Origin: Bacteroidota bacterium
GTDB taxonomy: Bacteria > Bacteroidota > Bacteroidia > UBA8524
Direction: 5' to 3'
Length of the DNA: 52,611 nucleotides
NCBI GenBank assembly: GCA_016124735.1
Contig: WGMZ01000039.1
Span: 1 to 52,611, forward strand
Shown here piece after piece: positions 1 through 10,300 of this stretch. The notes below the pieces were generated by a model. It saw only the letters and a list, made by a program, of their open reading frames with translations. It was not told the origin of the DNA and ran no database searches. The position numbers and the translations under genes were made by a program. The stretch's first letter is position 1, and every line of letters starts with the position of its first letter.

Positions 1-143
1 AAAAAGAGAAAACCTTGCAAGATATCTGGCGGAATACTGCTATAAAGTTAACAGGAGATATTTTGGCCTTAATATCTTTGAAAGGCTAGTAAACATAAGT
101 GTTTTGCCTAGTTTAGTGGTAAGTTAAAGGACAGTCATGTTAT

Positions 144-575
144 TTAAATCAGTCCCTCATCCATAAAGGAGAAATAACTTTCTGAGGAAATGATGATGTG
201 ATCTAAAAGAACAATTTCAAGGGATTCACAAGAGTCACGAATTTTTCTTGTTATCCGTATATCCGCTTCTGAGGCCGTAAGGTTTCCACTCGGATGATTG
301 TGAGCTAAGATGACTCCGCAAGCGTTTGTTTTTAAAACAAGCTGCAAAATCTCTTTAATGTTCACGACTGTACCCGAGGTATTTCCTTCTCCAATTCTGC
401 TATAACATAAGCATCTATTGGAATTGCTCATTAGAAGTACAAAGAAAAATTCTTTGTAATCTATTCTCTCTGATTCAAAAATATTCTTAAATATCCTGTA
501 GGCATCATTTGAGCTTTTCACAATACCGGGAATCTTTGATAGCGGCCTCCGATAAACTATCGATACTTCGCCCAT
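144..575 (-). CDS. RadC-like JAB/MPN domain protein (mobile-element type)
   Basis: This is a 143-residue JAB-domain protein of the RadC family, in the short form usually carried by plasmids and integrative elements rather than the longer chromosomal RadC. The JAMM metal motif is visible: Glu42, then AHNHPSGNLTASEAD with His92, His94 and Asp105. It ends in the family-typical FMDEGLI. I start it at the ATG at 575 (MGEVSIVYRRP), which fits the family; the frame stays open to ATGs at 662 and 740, but those add a basic stretch unlike RadC and run into the ArdC remnant upstream. The ArdC fragment ends 64 bases before it on the same strand, and ardC and radC often sit together in conjugative elements. 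The biochemical role of short RadC proteins is not settled. Confidence 0.85.
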   Translation of the reverse strand: MGEVSIVYRRPLSKIPGIVKSSNDAYRIFKNIFESERIDYKEFFFVLLMSNSNRCLCYSRIGEGNTSGTVVNIKEILQLVLKTNACGVILAHNHPSGNLTASEADIRITRKIRDSCESLEIVLLDHIIISSESYFSFMDEGLI

Positions 576-639
576 TGTTAGTTTGTTCTTTCTCTTTCGT
601 CTTAACTTGCCTTTCGATAGACTACTGAATACCCTTTGT

Positions 640-915
640 TTAATTACCTTCCGTCGGTTCATATTCTTTGATTTGGTCAAGGATAAAGTCAACAGCCTTT
701 TGTGCTTGTGCACTTGCTTGGACAATGAACTTGGGATCACCGCGGAAAACCTTCAGCCATGACTGGATATAGGCCAAACTGTTATCGAAGACTTTTTCTC
801 CAATTCCAGTATGTGAGGCTAAATAACAAGCTCCAGTTTCAGCAATAAGTTCTTCGAAGGAGTAATCACTCGAGCCAAACTCTGACATTTCAATCAGACT
901 TTTCCGGTTCAGGCG
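640..915 (-). pseudogene. ArdC-like antirestriction protein, 3' remnant
   Basis: The frame encodes the C-terminal part of an ArdC-like protein (DUF1738 plus zincin-like peptidase domain). Recognisable family segments are RLNRKS, then SDYSFEELIAETGACYLA, then LAYIQSWLKVFR and the closing AQAQKAVDFILDQIKEYEP. An internal ATG lies at 888, but family-like sequence continues upstream in frame to about 915. It then turns into unrelated residues and reaches a TGA near 942. The missing part is the N-terminal ssDNA-binding domain and the HExxH metal site, so the product cannot be a working ArdC. Full-length relatives are roughly 300 residues; about 90 remain. The break sits next to a hairpin-rich segment, which suggests deletion during decay of an integrated element. 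Confidence 0.75.
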
Positions 916-980
916 TGAATCCTCCCTAATAAAAAAACATCACGCCAATGCGCGGACCGAAATTTATCGGGAGGGCACCC

Positions 981-1038
981 GCCGCCTGACGGAGCCACTA
1001 TCCCGCAGGTGCGGGATAGTGGAGGAAGCCCTAGCGGC
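981..1038. repeat. Strong palindrome next to the ArdC remnant
   Basis: CCACTATCCCGC (995-1006) and GCGGGATAGTGG (1011-1022) form a perfect 12-bp stem with an AGGT loop. An outer GCCGC (981-985) / GCGGC (1034-1038) pair brackets it, with GACGGAG on one side and GAGGAAGC on the other, so the whole can fold as a two-tier cruciform. There is no T-tract, so it is a poor terminator. Its place at the break point of the ArdC remnant suggests it belongs to the lost mobile element (end, oriT-like or replication-origin hairpin), but that is inference. Confidence 0.6.
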
Positions 1039-1470
1039 TCAATGAGGAAGTAAGCGCGATTTTTTCTAAAAAAAGGAAATAGAAAGAATGAAAAATGGAT
1101 TGTGAATAAATCACCCAATAGGTATTGTAGGAAATAAACAGATACACATGTGGTATATGTAGCTTATTATAGCCTTCTCGTCGAATGGATTCAAAAGAGC
1201 CGTACAAAACAAGTCATTAAAAAACTCGGTAGGTCCAGCAACCATCCTTTCTGTTTCTATTCACGCAACTGTCTGTTATTCAGTAACACTTCAATTCCCA
1301 CCTCATATAACCCTCGATGCCCATTCCTCTGATTATTTATTTCTTCAATGACGACACTTTTTGATTCCGATATCCCTGCAAAAAACAAAATCTCGGTTCC
1401 CTTGTCTTTCATCTAAGGTCTCAAATGTTATCAATTTTGAGGAAAAACAGCGACATTCGCCATTGGCGCT
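1039..1470. other. Intergenic, no supported gene
   Basis: This AT-rich stretch lies between the mobile-element remnant and the giant secreted protein. A 60-codon open frame at 1150-1332 has no signal, domain or recognisable similarity and I do not call it. No clear terminator or TAnnTTTG promoter box was seen before the ATG at 1471. Confidence 0.5.
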
Positions 1471-4400
1471 ATGAGAAGACCGTTATTGCTCACTTTAGGA
1501 ATCCTTCTATGCAGCACTCTTTCTGCACTGAATATTTCTCTGGTTGGTAGTAGTTCGACGTTAACAGACAACAACACAACCTTTAGTCTGTCAAAACCCA
1601 GCGGCACTAACGCCGGCGATTTGATTTTGATTCAGGCAGTATATACCGTATCCACTGGAGCAATCACAGCCCCCACAGGATTTTCAACCTATGTCAACAC
1701 TGGAAGCAACGCATTTTCTTATGCGCTTTTCTATCGATTTGCCGATGGAACCGAAGGCAGTACATTCGATGTCACATCCAATTCTACCCGCGACTGGATC
1801 GGCGCCGTGGCAGTTTATCGAAATGTAAACCCCGGAGCACCTTTCGAAGACATCAATTATACATTCAATGCTATGGCAAATGGAGCAACCAGCTTCGACG
1901 CGCCGGCAATAAGTTCATCCAGCGGCACGGGAGTTCATGTGGTTTTTGGCGCCGCCAAACATACAGGCACACCAAGCAGTATCTCTGCTCCTTCGGGAAT
2001 GACGGGCATCACGGACACATTAGGAACAGGGCGCATGGCCATGGTTGCTGAACAGGATATTCAATCCACAGGATCCACCGGCGCAAAAACATTCACCTTT
2101 TCAGGGGCACAAGGGGGAGGAAGCGATAACAACCGTCGCTATTTCACTGTATCCCTCATTCTACGGCCACTTACTATCTTATACACCTATCAATCCGGAA
2201 ACTTCGATTCCACCACCACCTGGACCACCGACCCTTCTGTGTCGACACTGAGTCCTTCCGGAGGGCTAGCTCCTCTGACCGGCGACAGCCTCGTAATAAA
2301 AAACGGAAGAACCATTACCCTGAGTGCCGATAAAAGTAATACCTCCTTCGGACTGCTTCTTGAAGAAGGCTCTGTTCTCGATCTGCAAACCTATACGCTC
2401 GATGGACTGAACAGTATCAGTGGTTCCGGGAAACTCCGTTCAAGCGGCAGCTCGGGGTCAGTTGCCTATTTTCCAACGGCTCAATCCAATGCAGACTTTC
2501 TTGATTCCGGAGGGGGCATTTTGGAATATTACTGCAGCACCAGCGTAATGCTCAATACTTCAGTCACGAATTGTCAGGAATTAATTCTCAGAAGAGAATC
2601 CAGCGGAACCACTCAATATACCCTGGCTTCCAACCTCAGCATTTATGGCGACCTTACTATTACCGGAAGCAATAGTGGAGTAGCACGTCTGACTATTGGC
2701 AACAATACCACAGCCAGGTCTCTAAGCATTGGCGGGACAGCCTCAGTCAGTTCGGGCTGTGAATGGACAGTAGGTACCAGCAACGCCAACCACACAGTAT
2801 TCATAGGGGCCAATTTCAGCAACTATGGAATGGTTGGATTTACCAATCAAACAAGTCCGAGCTACGGTACGGCATCTACCACGGGTACCGTAACACTCAC
2901 ATTTACAGGTGCTGCAAACAATTCGTTTTACTGTTATGGCCCAACAAACCTGTACCGGATGATTGTCGATAAGGGCAGCGATCAAACACATGTCCTGAGT
3001 GTGGAATCGGATGATTCAACACATCTGAAACTATTCGGTCCCAATGACCAGGGCAATAATCCCAGCAGCGACCCAAATCCAACGGTATTAAAGGCATTAA
3101 GCCTGGTAAATGGTACGCTTAAGTTGAACTCAAATATTTACCTCCCCTGCCTGACTACAGGAGGAGATGATTTCTTTATCCCTCAAAATGCCGCATTATG
3201 GGTGAATGGAGCCTATATAGTTTCCACGACGGGAAGCGGGAGCAACACAGGAATTACAGTGGTTGGAAAACTCCGGTTAAGTTCCGGATCGATCGAAACA
3301 GGCTCGAGCACCGGACTCTTGTACCGGGTGAATGGTGAAATAGTCGTTGAAGGAGGAACCCTGCACGCCGCTCAATTCAGAGAAGCCGATCCCGGCACTC
3401 CCCACAATGGTTCCTATACCCAAAGCGGAGGAACTGTAACCATCGACGGGACCACAGAAGATAACGGGCACGCTCGGTTCAGTCTGCCAAATACCGGGTG
3501 CACATTTGACATGAGTGCAGGTACTCTTCAAATAAAATACCCAGTTACCAGGCAGGGAACCGCTGTCAATCTTATTAATATTGGCGCTGCATCGCAAAAC
3601 TTCTCTGTGACAGGAGGAGAAATTCAGGCGGTTTCCAACAAAACCGGGGTAGCCGCCCGGATGATCATTAGCGGCACCTTATCCACTCTGACCCTTTCTA
3701 AGAGTGGCGGAGGTGATTTTATTGCGGATGCGGCCCTTGCAACCAGCACCTCGCTCCACATGGAACAAGGCTCACCGCTTCTCGATATGAACGGCTACGG
3801 TTTAAGTCTGTCGGGCGACCTGGAGATTGATTCCGCAGCCACGCTGAAAATGAATTCCGGCACCCTTTCTTTTAGTGGAGCCACCAAATCATTGTTCACC
3901 GTGAATGGAACACTAAGCGGAAATTTGCAGGATTTCTATATCAACAAATCGGATTCTCTGGAATTGGCCGGTTCAACCGATACGCTGATTGTGTTGGGTA
4001 CCTTCTCGCTGGTAGACGGCGTTTTAGCGGACGGTGGGAAAACCCTCGACTTGCGGGGAAACCTGGTGCTTTCCGGAGAACATAGTGGAACTGGCCAGCT
4101 GTTACTAAGCACAGCAACGAGCCGCACGGTTTCCGGCAGCGGGAATGGTATTGTCACCAATCTTAGCTTCGACGCACCATCGGATGCCAGTGCTACCCTT
4201 TCCTGCAACCTGAAACTGCAAGGAGAACTAAATTTCATTGGGAGCACCCGTCGGGTTTTGGATTTCGGGGCCTATGCATTGACAATCGACTCCTTTGCCA
4301 GCATCATAAATCCTGGAAGCAATCGCTTTGTGCGTTTCAACGGATTGCAATCAGCCGGAGGGATGACCAAGATCTACACAAGCGACAGTTTCTATTTCCC

Positions 4401-7400
4401 CATTGGAAGCGGAACGGGCACTACCTTTGACTACACCCCTTCTGTCATCTACTTCACAAGCTCACCAAGCACAAGAGGAAATATCACGGTAAAGCCGGTG
4501 GCCTCAGAAAATATTGCCGTTACAACAACAGGGCGCTCTCTTACCTATTACTGGAAAACCAGCTCAACAGGCTTCACATTGGGATCTGCCGTGGTGGTGC
4601 AAAATTATTATTACACTTCGGGGGATGTAGTGACAGGAACCGGAATCACCGAAGGTGGATATGTTCCTGCTAAATTCGATATTGGTGCCGGAGCCTGGGT
4701 GACGGGCACTACAAGCGACGTAGATACCATCACCAAACGCATCCAATTTACAGGAGCAAGCTTTTCTGGTATTGACGGAGATTATACGGCGGGCGACAAC
4801 TCGCCGGTTAATCCATTTGGGGCGGTAACTATTTATTACAGTCGGGTGGATAATGGCTCCTGGTCCGATGTAAATACCTGGACCACTAATTCGGACCACA
4901 GCACGGTTTCTCCTCCGTCCACAGCACCAAATGCCAATTCCATCATCCGCATTGGCAATGGAACGAGTGTATTTCATACCATCAATATCGACTCAAGTAA
5001 CAGAGCAGCCGGAAGTCTGGTGATTTACCCGGGTTCCGTCCTGGACCTTAAACAAACAACGGGAAACGATTTCGGAGTAGTGGGCGGAACAAGTCTGGGT
5101 GGACATGGCCGAATACGCATGGACAGGAACGGAACGAGTTATGCATTCCCTGGCGGAGATTATGGCAATTTTCTGGAAAGCGGTGCGGGAGAAATTGAGT
5201 ACTACAACTCCACTACTTCCATTGTAACGCTTCCTACGGGAATCAGCGCCTACAATAAACTCATCATCAATGCAGAATCCACCGGCATCATTGAATTTCC
5301 GGCCCTGGATATAACGATTTACGACAGCCTTTTATTTACTTCCTCAAGTTCAGGTATCGTTTATATTAATGAAACCAACTCCTCTTTAGGCGACCTCGAT
5401 GTTCAGGGAGCCACTATCGTCTCGGGTGGAACAGTAGAACTTCGAAACTCGGGAAATTCGGCTACGAGAAATCTCACTTTTGAAGGCGACTTTCAGGTCG
5501 ATAGTGGGGCGGTCTTTCAGGTAGAGGCTGGAGGAACCAATCTGGTGCATACCATGAATTTTGCAGGAAGCCTCACCAATAACGGGACTTTCGATGCTTA
5601 CTATAACGACAACCATTACATCATCCTGCAATTTACCGGAGCAGATACCAGTTATTTCACCGGAACGCAATCCTCCGCCACAACCGATATTTTTGAGTTA
5701 AAGCTCAACAAAGGATCCGATTACTCATCCATGCTTGTGATGGATGTTGCGGGCACCCTCACTACCAAAACCAGTGGTTGGCTCACCTTACAAAATGGGA
5801 TGTTTCGCTTTGCGAAATCGGGCGGAAGTCTGACCGTTTCAGATGCGAATGCCACATTCTCGATCCCGGCGACTTGTGCCCTTTCCATCAATCATTCCAC
5901 CGCTTCCATGACGGTTGTCAAGAACAATAACAATGGTGCAGACCTCCTGCTCACGGGCAAGCTTGAAGTAATGAATGGCACCATGTATATCGGGAATACT
6001 GCCGATAATAAGAACAACGACATTATCTACACCAGCACAGGTGTTCCCAAACTTATTTTAAGTGGTGGGACTCTCAATGTAGCTGGACAAATACGGAGAA
6101 GCACCAGTGCTACCACCGGTTCACTGTACTACAACCAGAGCGGAAGCAGTATCGTAAAGATATTCGGATTAAATAACGACAATACCCAAGGCATGCTTGA
6201 AGTTCTGAACAGCGGAAGCTATTTCGGGATGCACGGCACATCCAAGTTGTATATTGCTGGCGGTGGGTCTTCCAGCTTTTCGGATCTCTATCTCAACCCA
6301 ACAACCTATTCTGTAGATGGAGGCACCGTCTATTTCTCTCCTTTGAGCCCGGTAGGGACAAGTCAAACTTATACCTGTAATTCTCAGGCACCGCTGTACA
6401 ATTTGGAAATTACACCAATGGGCGCGCTCACAGCCAGCCTAACCTTAAACAGCCATTCGCTGACTCTGGGAAATAATTTGCTGATCAGCTCTTCTGCTTC
6501 GCTCAACACCAATAGCCTTGGGTTAACGATTGGCGGTCGCTTTACCAAATCCGGCACCTACACTACCGGAACCAGCACGGTGAAATTCACCGGGTCCTCT
6601 TCGGCTCTAGAAGGTGATTTCTCTTCTACAGCCATCTATCATCTAAAAGTAGATACCAACGCGGTACTTAGCCTGAGTGGAGCAAGTACTTCAGTAAAAG
6701 TGAGCTCCACGCTCACCATCTATCCGGGAGCCATCCTTAATGACAGCAGTCATCTTCTGAACATTACCGGCAATATGGTGAATTACGGACAACATAAAAG
6801 TCTGACGAATTCCTCTTCGAATACCTTGCAATTTGGCGGAACCTCTACACAAACTATCACGGGCACCGGTTCCTTCGGCAACCTGGTAGTGAATAATGGA
6901 AACTCGGTGAGTATGTCGAGCGCCATGCAAATCAACAACCAACTCACTCTGAGTAATGGGATTCTGGATATTGGTTCGAACCAATTGACATTGAATACTT
7001 CGGCAACCGTTAGCGGAACCTTCAATACCTCGAACAATATCAAATGCAATGGCGTTTTGAGCGATGGCGGCATTAAAAAACTTTGCAGTTCCGGGGCGAA
7101 CAATGTGCTCTTCCCTGTTGGATTGACGGGGAAATACACACCGGCCCGTATCAATATCACTTCTTCCAATGCTTCGGGAACGATTACCTTAAAGGTCATC
7201 AATGCGAAACACCCCTCAACCCGGCTGAGTGCCGACAGTCAATTGAACCTCTATTGGAAAGTAGACACGACAGGTTTTGATAGTTTAACTGTCACGCATA
7301 CCTATCAATACGTGACAGCTGACGTGACGGGTTCCGAATCTGATTATGTAACCGGTCGTTTTGTGAGTCCGAGTTGGACACCTTTATACGGTATAAGTGG

Positions 7401-10116
7401 TACAGTGGACACCTCCGCAAATACCGCCACGCTCAGCGGTGTTTCCTATATCAACGGAAGTTTCACGCTGGGCAATCCCAATGAATTTGGCTTGGGCAGC
7501 ACGTATTACAGTAGAAAGAGTTCGGGCTATTGGGATGATTTGGACATGTGGTCAACTACCGGACATACCGGCGCACCTTTGGACACCATTACCGACTTGC
7601 CCAATGGATCACCCGTAATTATTGCCACTGGCGACACCGTGACCATCAGCGGTAACTCCAAGCTGGCCGAGTCCATTACCCTCGATAGTGGTGCAGTACT
7701 CGATCTGGGGAATACCTTCGGGCATAACCTAGGTACGGTTTCTGGAGAAGGCAAATTGCGGATCAAAGCCACAACCAATAATCAGTTCATTTTCCCAGCC
7801 GGAACCTTTACTTCCTTTACCGGTAGCTCTGGAGGAATTATCGAATACTATGGATCGACGAATGGGGTCCTTCCCACTCAAAGCAGCTACCATGATATTC
7901 TCTTTAGCGATGGTGCCACCCGAACGATTCCGAATACCAACCTGGACATCAATGGGGATATTCAGATTGACGCTGGTGTGGTATCGAATTCCACCTATAA
8001 CAAAACCTTAAATGTTTATGGCGATTGGGTGAACAATGTTGGAGGGAGCGGCTTCGTGCCTGGCACCGGCACTGTTAATTTTGCTTCGGATACCGCTCAA
8101 TCCATCTCAGGAATTACCCGGTTCAACACACTTGAATTTAGCGGAGGAGGCGATAAGACCCTCCAGGATTCCATCAGCTTTGGAAATCAATTGGTGCTTA
8201 CCGGTGGTATTGTCTATTTAGGAAGCCATAACCTCATGGCGGATTCGGCTGCCACCAGCAGCGGAAGTCCTTCGGCTTCGGCGATGATTGTGCAAAATGG
8301 CAGTGGTCGCGTTGTGAAGCGCTATATTAGCACGAGCCCGGCTTTTGTCTTTCCTTTGGGCGAAGAAACCGGGACCACAGAATACTCACCCGTCACGCTT
8401 TCCTTTAACAGCGGAACATTTGGGTCGTTGGCCATTGTTTCTGTTACATTGAAAGACAGTGCCAGCACCGTCTGCGCTGGTGGAAATCACTATATCAGCA
8501 GATACTGGACCTTCAGCAGTTCTGGAATCACCAGCTTCTCTGCGAACATTACTGCGCAATATGTGCAAGCGGATGTGGTTGGGACCGAATCCAATATTGC
8601 CGCGCGCATGTCGCGTCCTTCACAAACCTGTTTGAATGGCTCTTATGTAAACACGAGCGCCAATACCATGAGCATCACCTGCGCGGTTTTGAATACCCTT
8701 ACCGGCGGAGAACCCCCTGCTGCGCAGCCAACGGTGCAACCAAGCGATCTGTTTTTTACCCAGATTGGATCTGGAAGTATGACCCTGACCTGGACCCAGG
8801 GAAATGGCCACGGACGCATTGTATTTGTTAGGTCGGGCGCAGCCGTAGATGCCAAACCTGTCGATTATACCGAATATACCGCAGACACCAATTTGAGCGG
8901 AAGTCCGCAGAACCTCAACAACAGCTATGTGGTGTATCAGGGTGCCGACAGCAGTTTCACACTCAGTGGACTCTCACCTGCTTCGTATTATTATTTCGCG
9001 ATATACGAATACACCAATCAGGGCACGGAACGGGATTACCTTCTTACCGATTCGCTGACCGGATCGATGAATACCAATGCGGCAGAACCAAGCTCAGCAG
9101 CAACGGCGCTTACATTTGATCGAATCCAGCATAATTCAATCCGGCTGAATGTTTCCGGTGGCAGCGGAAGTAAGCGCATTATTGTTGCCAGAAAATCATC
9201 TGCAGTAACTGCCGCCCCGGTAGATCGGCAGGTCTACACCGCTTCTTCAACCATGGGATCCGGAGATGATTTGGGCAATAGCCAGTATGTGGTGTATTCC
9301 GGAGCCGGCGATTCAGTGACTGTTCGAGGCCTGGACCAAAACGTCTACTACCATTTCACGGTATTTGAATCGAATGGTTCAGATACGACGACCAATTACC
9401 TTACTTCCTCAACCTTAGCCGATAGCCAGCATACCTATCTCTTGCTCGAAGTCACTGTTTTCCTGGAAGGAGGTTATGCAAATGGTGCGTTGAGCACCAC
9501 CCTTCAATCCTATATACCAGCTGCGCAACCTTATACTGTCCCGCCTTTTAATTACACGGATGTCGGGAGTATTCAATCTGTACCAACAGACAGTCTGGTC
9601 GATTGGGTGATGCTCGAGTTGAGGAATGCAGACACAGCTTCCAACGCCACCTCTTCAACTATTCAGGGACGAGCGGTGGGCTTTATTCGTCCGGATGGAA
9701 CTGTAGATGATACCATTGCAGCGCCGGGAGTGGTAGTTCGAACCACCGCGCCTGGAAATTTCTTTGTGGTGGTGCACCATCGAACGCATATCTCTGTGAT
9801 GTCATCCTCCCATTTAACAGCCCCTGACACCGTCAATCAATTCTATAGCTACGATTTTACCGATGCCGTAAGTAAGGCCTATGGCACCGATGCATTGATT
9901 TCGCTTGGAAATGGCAAATGGGGCATGTATTCGGGAAGTGCCGAAAATAGTGCCTCTTCTGAAAAGATTGATGCCAACGACCGGCAAGCCGTTTGGAATG
10001 CACGCAATCAGTCCGGCTACAATGAAACCGACGTGAACCTGGATGGCTATGTGAATTCAGCGGATCGATCGATATGCTGGAATAACCGGAATATTGTTTC
10101 TCAGGTTCCGCAGTGA
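1471..10116 (+). CDS. Giant secreted beta-helix repeat protein with Fn3-like and dockerin-like C-terminal modules
   Basis: A 2881-residue exported protein, probably a surface or matrix adhesin. Residues 1-20 are a signal peptide (MRRPLLLTLGILLCSTLSA). Residues about 25-232 are a Gly/Ser/Thr-rich beta-sandwich-like head. Three super-repeats follow, starting near residues 235, 1119 and 2010, each opening with a Y-Y/T-x-S-G-x-W-x-x-x-x-x-W-T/S-T motif. Next comes a parallel beta-helix-like array rich in GTLxL, SVLDL and GNLxV strands, ending in a YW(K/T) segment near 1025, 1928 and 2343. The first two are about 885-890 residues and the third about 400. Two Fn3-like domains follow (about 2424-2530 and 2544-2650), then a conserved C-terminal module (about 2660-2881). 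The end carries Ca-binding, dockerin-like loops (DANDRQAVWN near 2834; DVNLDGYVNSADRS near 2855). No standard T9SS C-terminal domain is seen. Cysteines are few. The ligand is unknown. Confidence 0.85.
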   Translation: MRRPLLLTLGILLCSTLSALNISLVGSSSTLTDNNTTFSLSKPSGTNAGDLILIQAVYTVSTGAITAPTGFSTYVNTGSNAFSYALFYRFADGTEGSTFDVTSNSTRDWIGAVAVYRNVNPGAPFEDINYTFNAMANGATSFDAPAISSSSGTGVHVVFGAAKHTGTPSSISAPSGMTGITDTLGTGRMAMVAEQDIQSTGSTGAKTFTFSGAQGGGSDNNRRYFTVSLILRPLTILYTYQSGNFDSTTTWTTDPSVSTLSPSGGLAPLTGDSLVIKNGRTITLSADKSNTSFGLLLEEGSVLDLQTYTLDGLNSISGSGKLRSSGSSGSVAYFPTAQSNADFLDSGGGILEYYCSTSVMLNTSVTNCQELILRRESSGTTQYTLASNLSIYGDLTITGSNSGVARLTIGNNTTARSLSIGGTASVSSGCEWTVGTSNANHTVFIGANFSNYGMVGFTNQTSPSYGTASTTGTVTLTFTGAANNSFYCYGPTNLYRMIVDKGSDQTHVLSVESDDSTHLKLFGPNDQGNNPSSDPNPTVLKALSLVNGTLKLNSNIYLPCLTTGGDDFFIPQNAALWVNGAYIVSTTGSGSNTGITVVGKLRLSSGSIETGSSTGLLYRVNGEIVVEGGTLHAAQFREADPGTPHNGSYTQSGGTVTIDGTTEDNGHARFSLPNTGCTFDMSAGTLQIKYPVTRQGTAVNLINIGAASQNFSVTGGEIQAVSNKTGVAARMIISGTLSTLTLSKSGGGDFIADAALATSTSLHMEQGSPLLDMNGYGLSLSGDLEIDSAATLKMNSGTLSFSGATKSLFTVNGTLSGNLQDFYINKSDSLELAGSTDTLIVLGTFSLVDGVLADGGKTLDLRGNLVLSGEHSGTGQLLLSTATSRTVSGSGNGIVTNLSFDAPSDASATLSCNLKLQGELNFIGSTRRVLDFGAYALTIDSFASIINPGSNRFVRFNGLQSAGGMTKIYTSDSFYFPIGSGTGTTFDYTPSVIYFTSSPSTRGNITVKPVASENIAVTTTGRSLTYYWKTSSTGFTLGSAVVVQNYYYTSGDVVTGTGITEGGYVPAKFDIGAGAWVTGTTSDVDTITKRIQFTGASFSGIDGDYTAGDNSPVNPFGAVTIYYSRVDNGSWSDVNTWTTNSDHSTVSPPSTAPNANSIIRIGNGTSVFHTINIDSSNRAAGSLVIYPGSVLDLKQTTGNDFGVVGGTSLGGHGRIRMDRNGTSYAFPGGDYGNFLESGAGEIEYYNSTTSIVTLPTGISAYNKLIINAESTGIIEFPALDITIYDSLLFTSSSSGIVYINETNSSLGDLDVQGATIVSGGTVELRNSGNSATRNLTFEGDFQVDSGAVFQVEAGGTNLVHTMNFAGSLTNNGTFDAYYNDNHYIILQFTGADTSYFTGTQSSATTDIFELKLNKGSDYSSMLVMDVAGTLTTKTSGWLTLQNGMFRFAKSGGSLTVSDANATFSIPATCALSINHSTASMTVVKNNNNGADLLLTGKLEVMNGTMYIGNTADNKNNDIIYTSTGVPKLILSGGTLNVAGQIRRSTSATTGSLYYNQSGSSIVKIFGLNNDNTQGMLEVLNSGSYFGMHGTSKLYIAGGGSSSFSDLYLNPTTYSVDGGTVYFSPLSPVGTSQTYTCNSQAPLYNLEITPMGALTASLTLNSHSLTLGNNLLISSSASLNTNSLGLTIGGRFTKSGTYTTGTSTVKFTGSSSALEGDFSSTAIYHLKVDTNAVLSLSGASTSVKVSSTLTIYPGAILNDSSHLLNITGNMVNYGQHKSLTNSSSNTLQFGGTSTQTITGTGSFGNLVVNNGNSVSMSSAMQINNQLTLSNGILDIGSNQLTLNTSATVSGTFNTSNNIKCNGVLSDGGIKKLCSSGANNVLFPVGLTGKYTPARINITSSNASGTITLKVINAKHPSTRLSADSQLNLYWKVDTTGFDSLTVTHTYQYVTADVTGSESDYVTGRFVSPSWTPLYGISGTVDTSANTATLSGVSYINGSFTLGNPNEFGLGSTYYSRKSSGYWDDLDMWSTTGHTGAPLDTITDLPNGSPVIIATGDTVTISGNSKLAESITLDSGAVLDLGNTFGHNLGTVSGEGKLRIKATTNNQFIFPAGTFTSFTGSSGGIIEYYGSTNGVLPTQSSYHDILFSDGATRTIPNTNLDINGDIQIDAGVVSNSTYNKTLNVYGDWVNNVGGSGFVPGTGTVNFASDTAQSISGITRFNTLEFSGGGDKTLQDSISFGNQLVLTGGIVYLGSHNLMADSAATSSGSPSASAMIVQNGSGRVVKRYISTSPAFVFPLGEETGTTEYSPVTLSFNSGTFGSLAIVSVTLKDSASTVCAGGNHYISRYWTFSSSGITSFSANITAQYVQADVVGTESNIAARMSRPSQTCLNGSYVNTSANTMSITCAVLNTLTGGEPPAAQPTVQPSDLFFTQIGSGSMTLTWTQGNGHGRIVFVRSGAAVDAKPVDYTEYTADTNLSGSPQNLNNSYVVYQGADSSFTLSGLSPASYYYFAIYEYTNQGTERDYLLTDSLTGSMNTNAAEPSSAATALTFDRIQHNSIRLNVSGGSGSKRIIVARKSSAVTAAPVDRQVYTASSTMGSGDDLGNSQYVVYSGAGDSVTVRGLDQNVYYHFTVFESNGSDTTTNYLTSSTLADSQHTYLLLEVTVFLEGGYANGALSTTLQSYIPAAQPYTVPPFNYTDVGSIQSVPTDSLVDWVMLELRNADTASNATSSTIQGRAVGFIRPDGTVDDTIAAPGVVVRTTAPGNFFVVVHHRTHISVMSSSHLTAPDTVNQFYSYDFTDAVSKAYGTDALISLGNGKWGMYSGSAENSASSEKIDANDRQAVWNARNQSGYNETDVNLDGYVNSADRSICWNNRNIVSQVPQ

Positions 10117-10176
10117 TGATTGAGTAAATCAGAGTCATCCGTCGAGACGCCGAATGACTTTTGAAACAGCTTGAAC

Positions 10177-10199
10177 AGGTCGCGATAAATCGGCGACCT
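10177..10199 (+). terminator. Hairpin after the giant protein gene, weak terminator candidate
   Basis: AGGTCGC (10177-10183) pairs with GCGACCT (10193-10199), and G184/A185 can pair with T190/C191 inside. It lies 60 bases past the stop codon at 10116. No T-run follows directly; the first T-rich tract comes about 25 bases later, so termination activity is doubtful. Confidence 0.3.
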
Positions 10200-10300
10200 T
10201 ACTTCAAAGCTTCAGCCTTAAGTTAAGTTTTTTCATTTTTCTTAAATAAGGGTTAGTCTCTTATAACTCGTGGTTTGGTCGGTGCTGGTTCAATGTTTGA

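Noticed and set aside
1150-1332. 60-codon open frame on the plus strand
   Set aside because: No signal, domain or start context; composition looks like random translation of AT-rich DNA.
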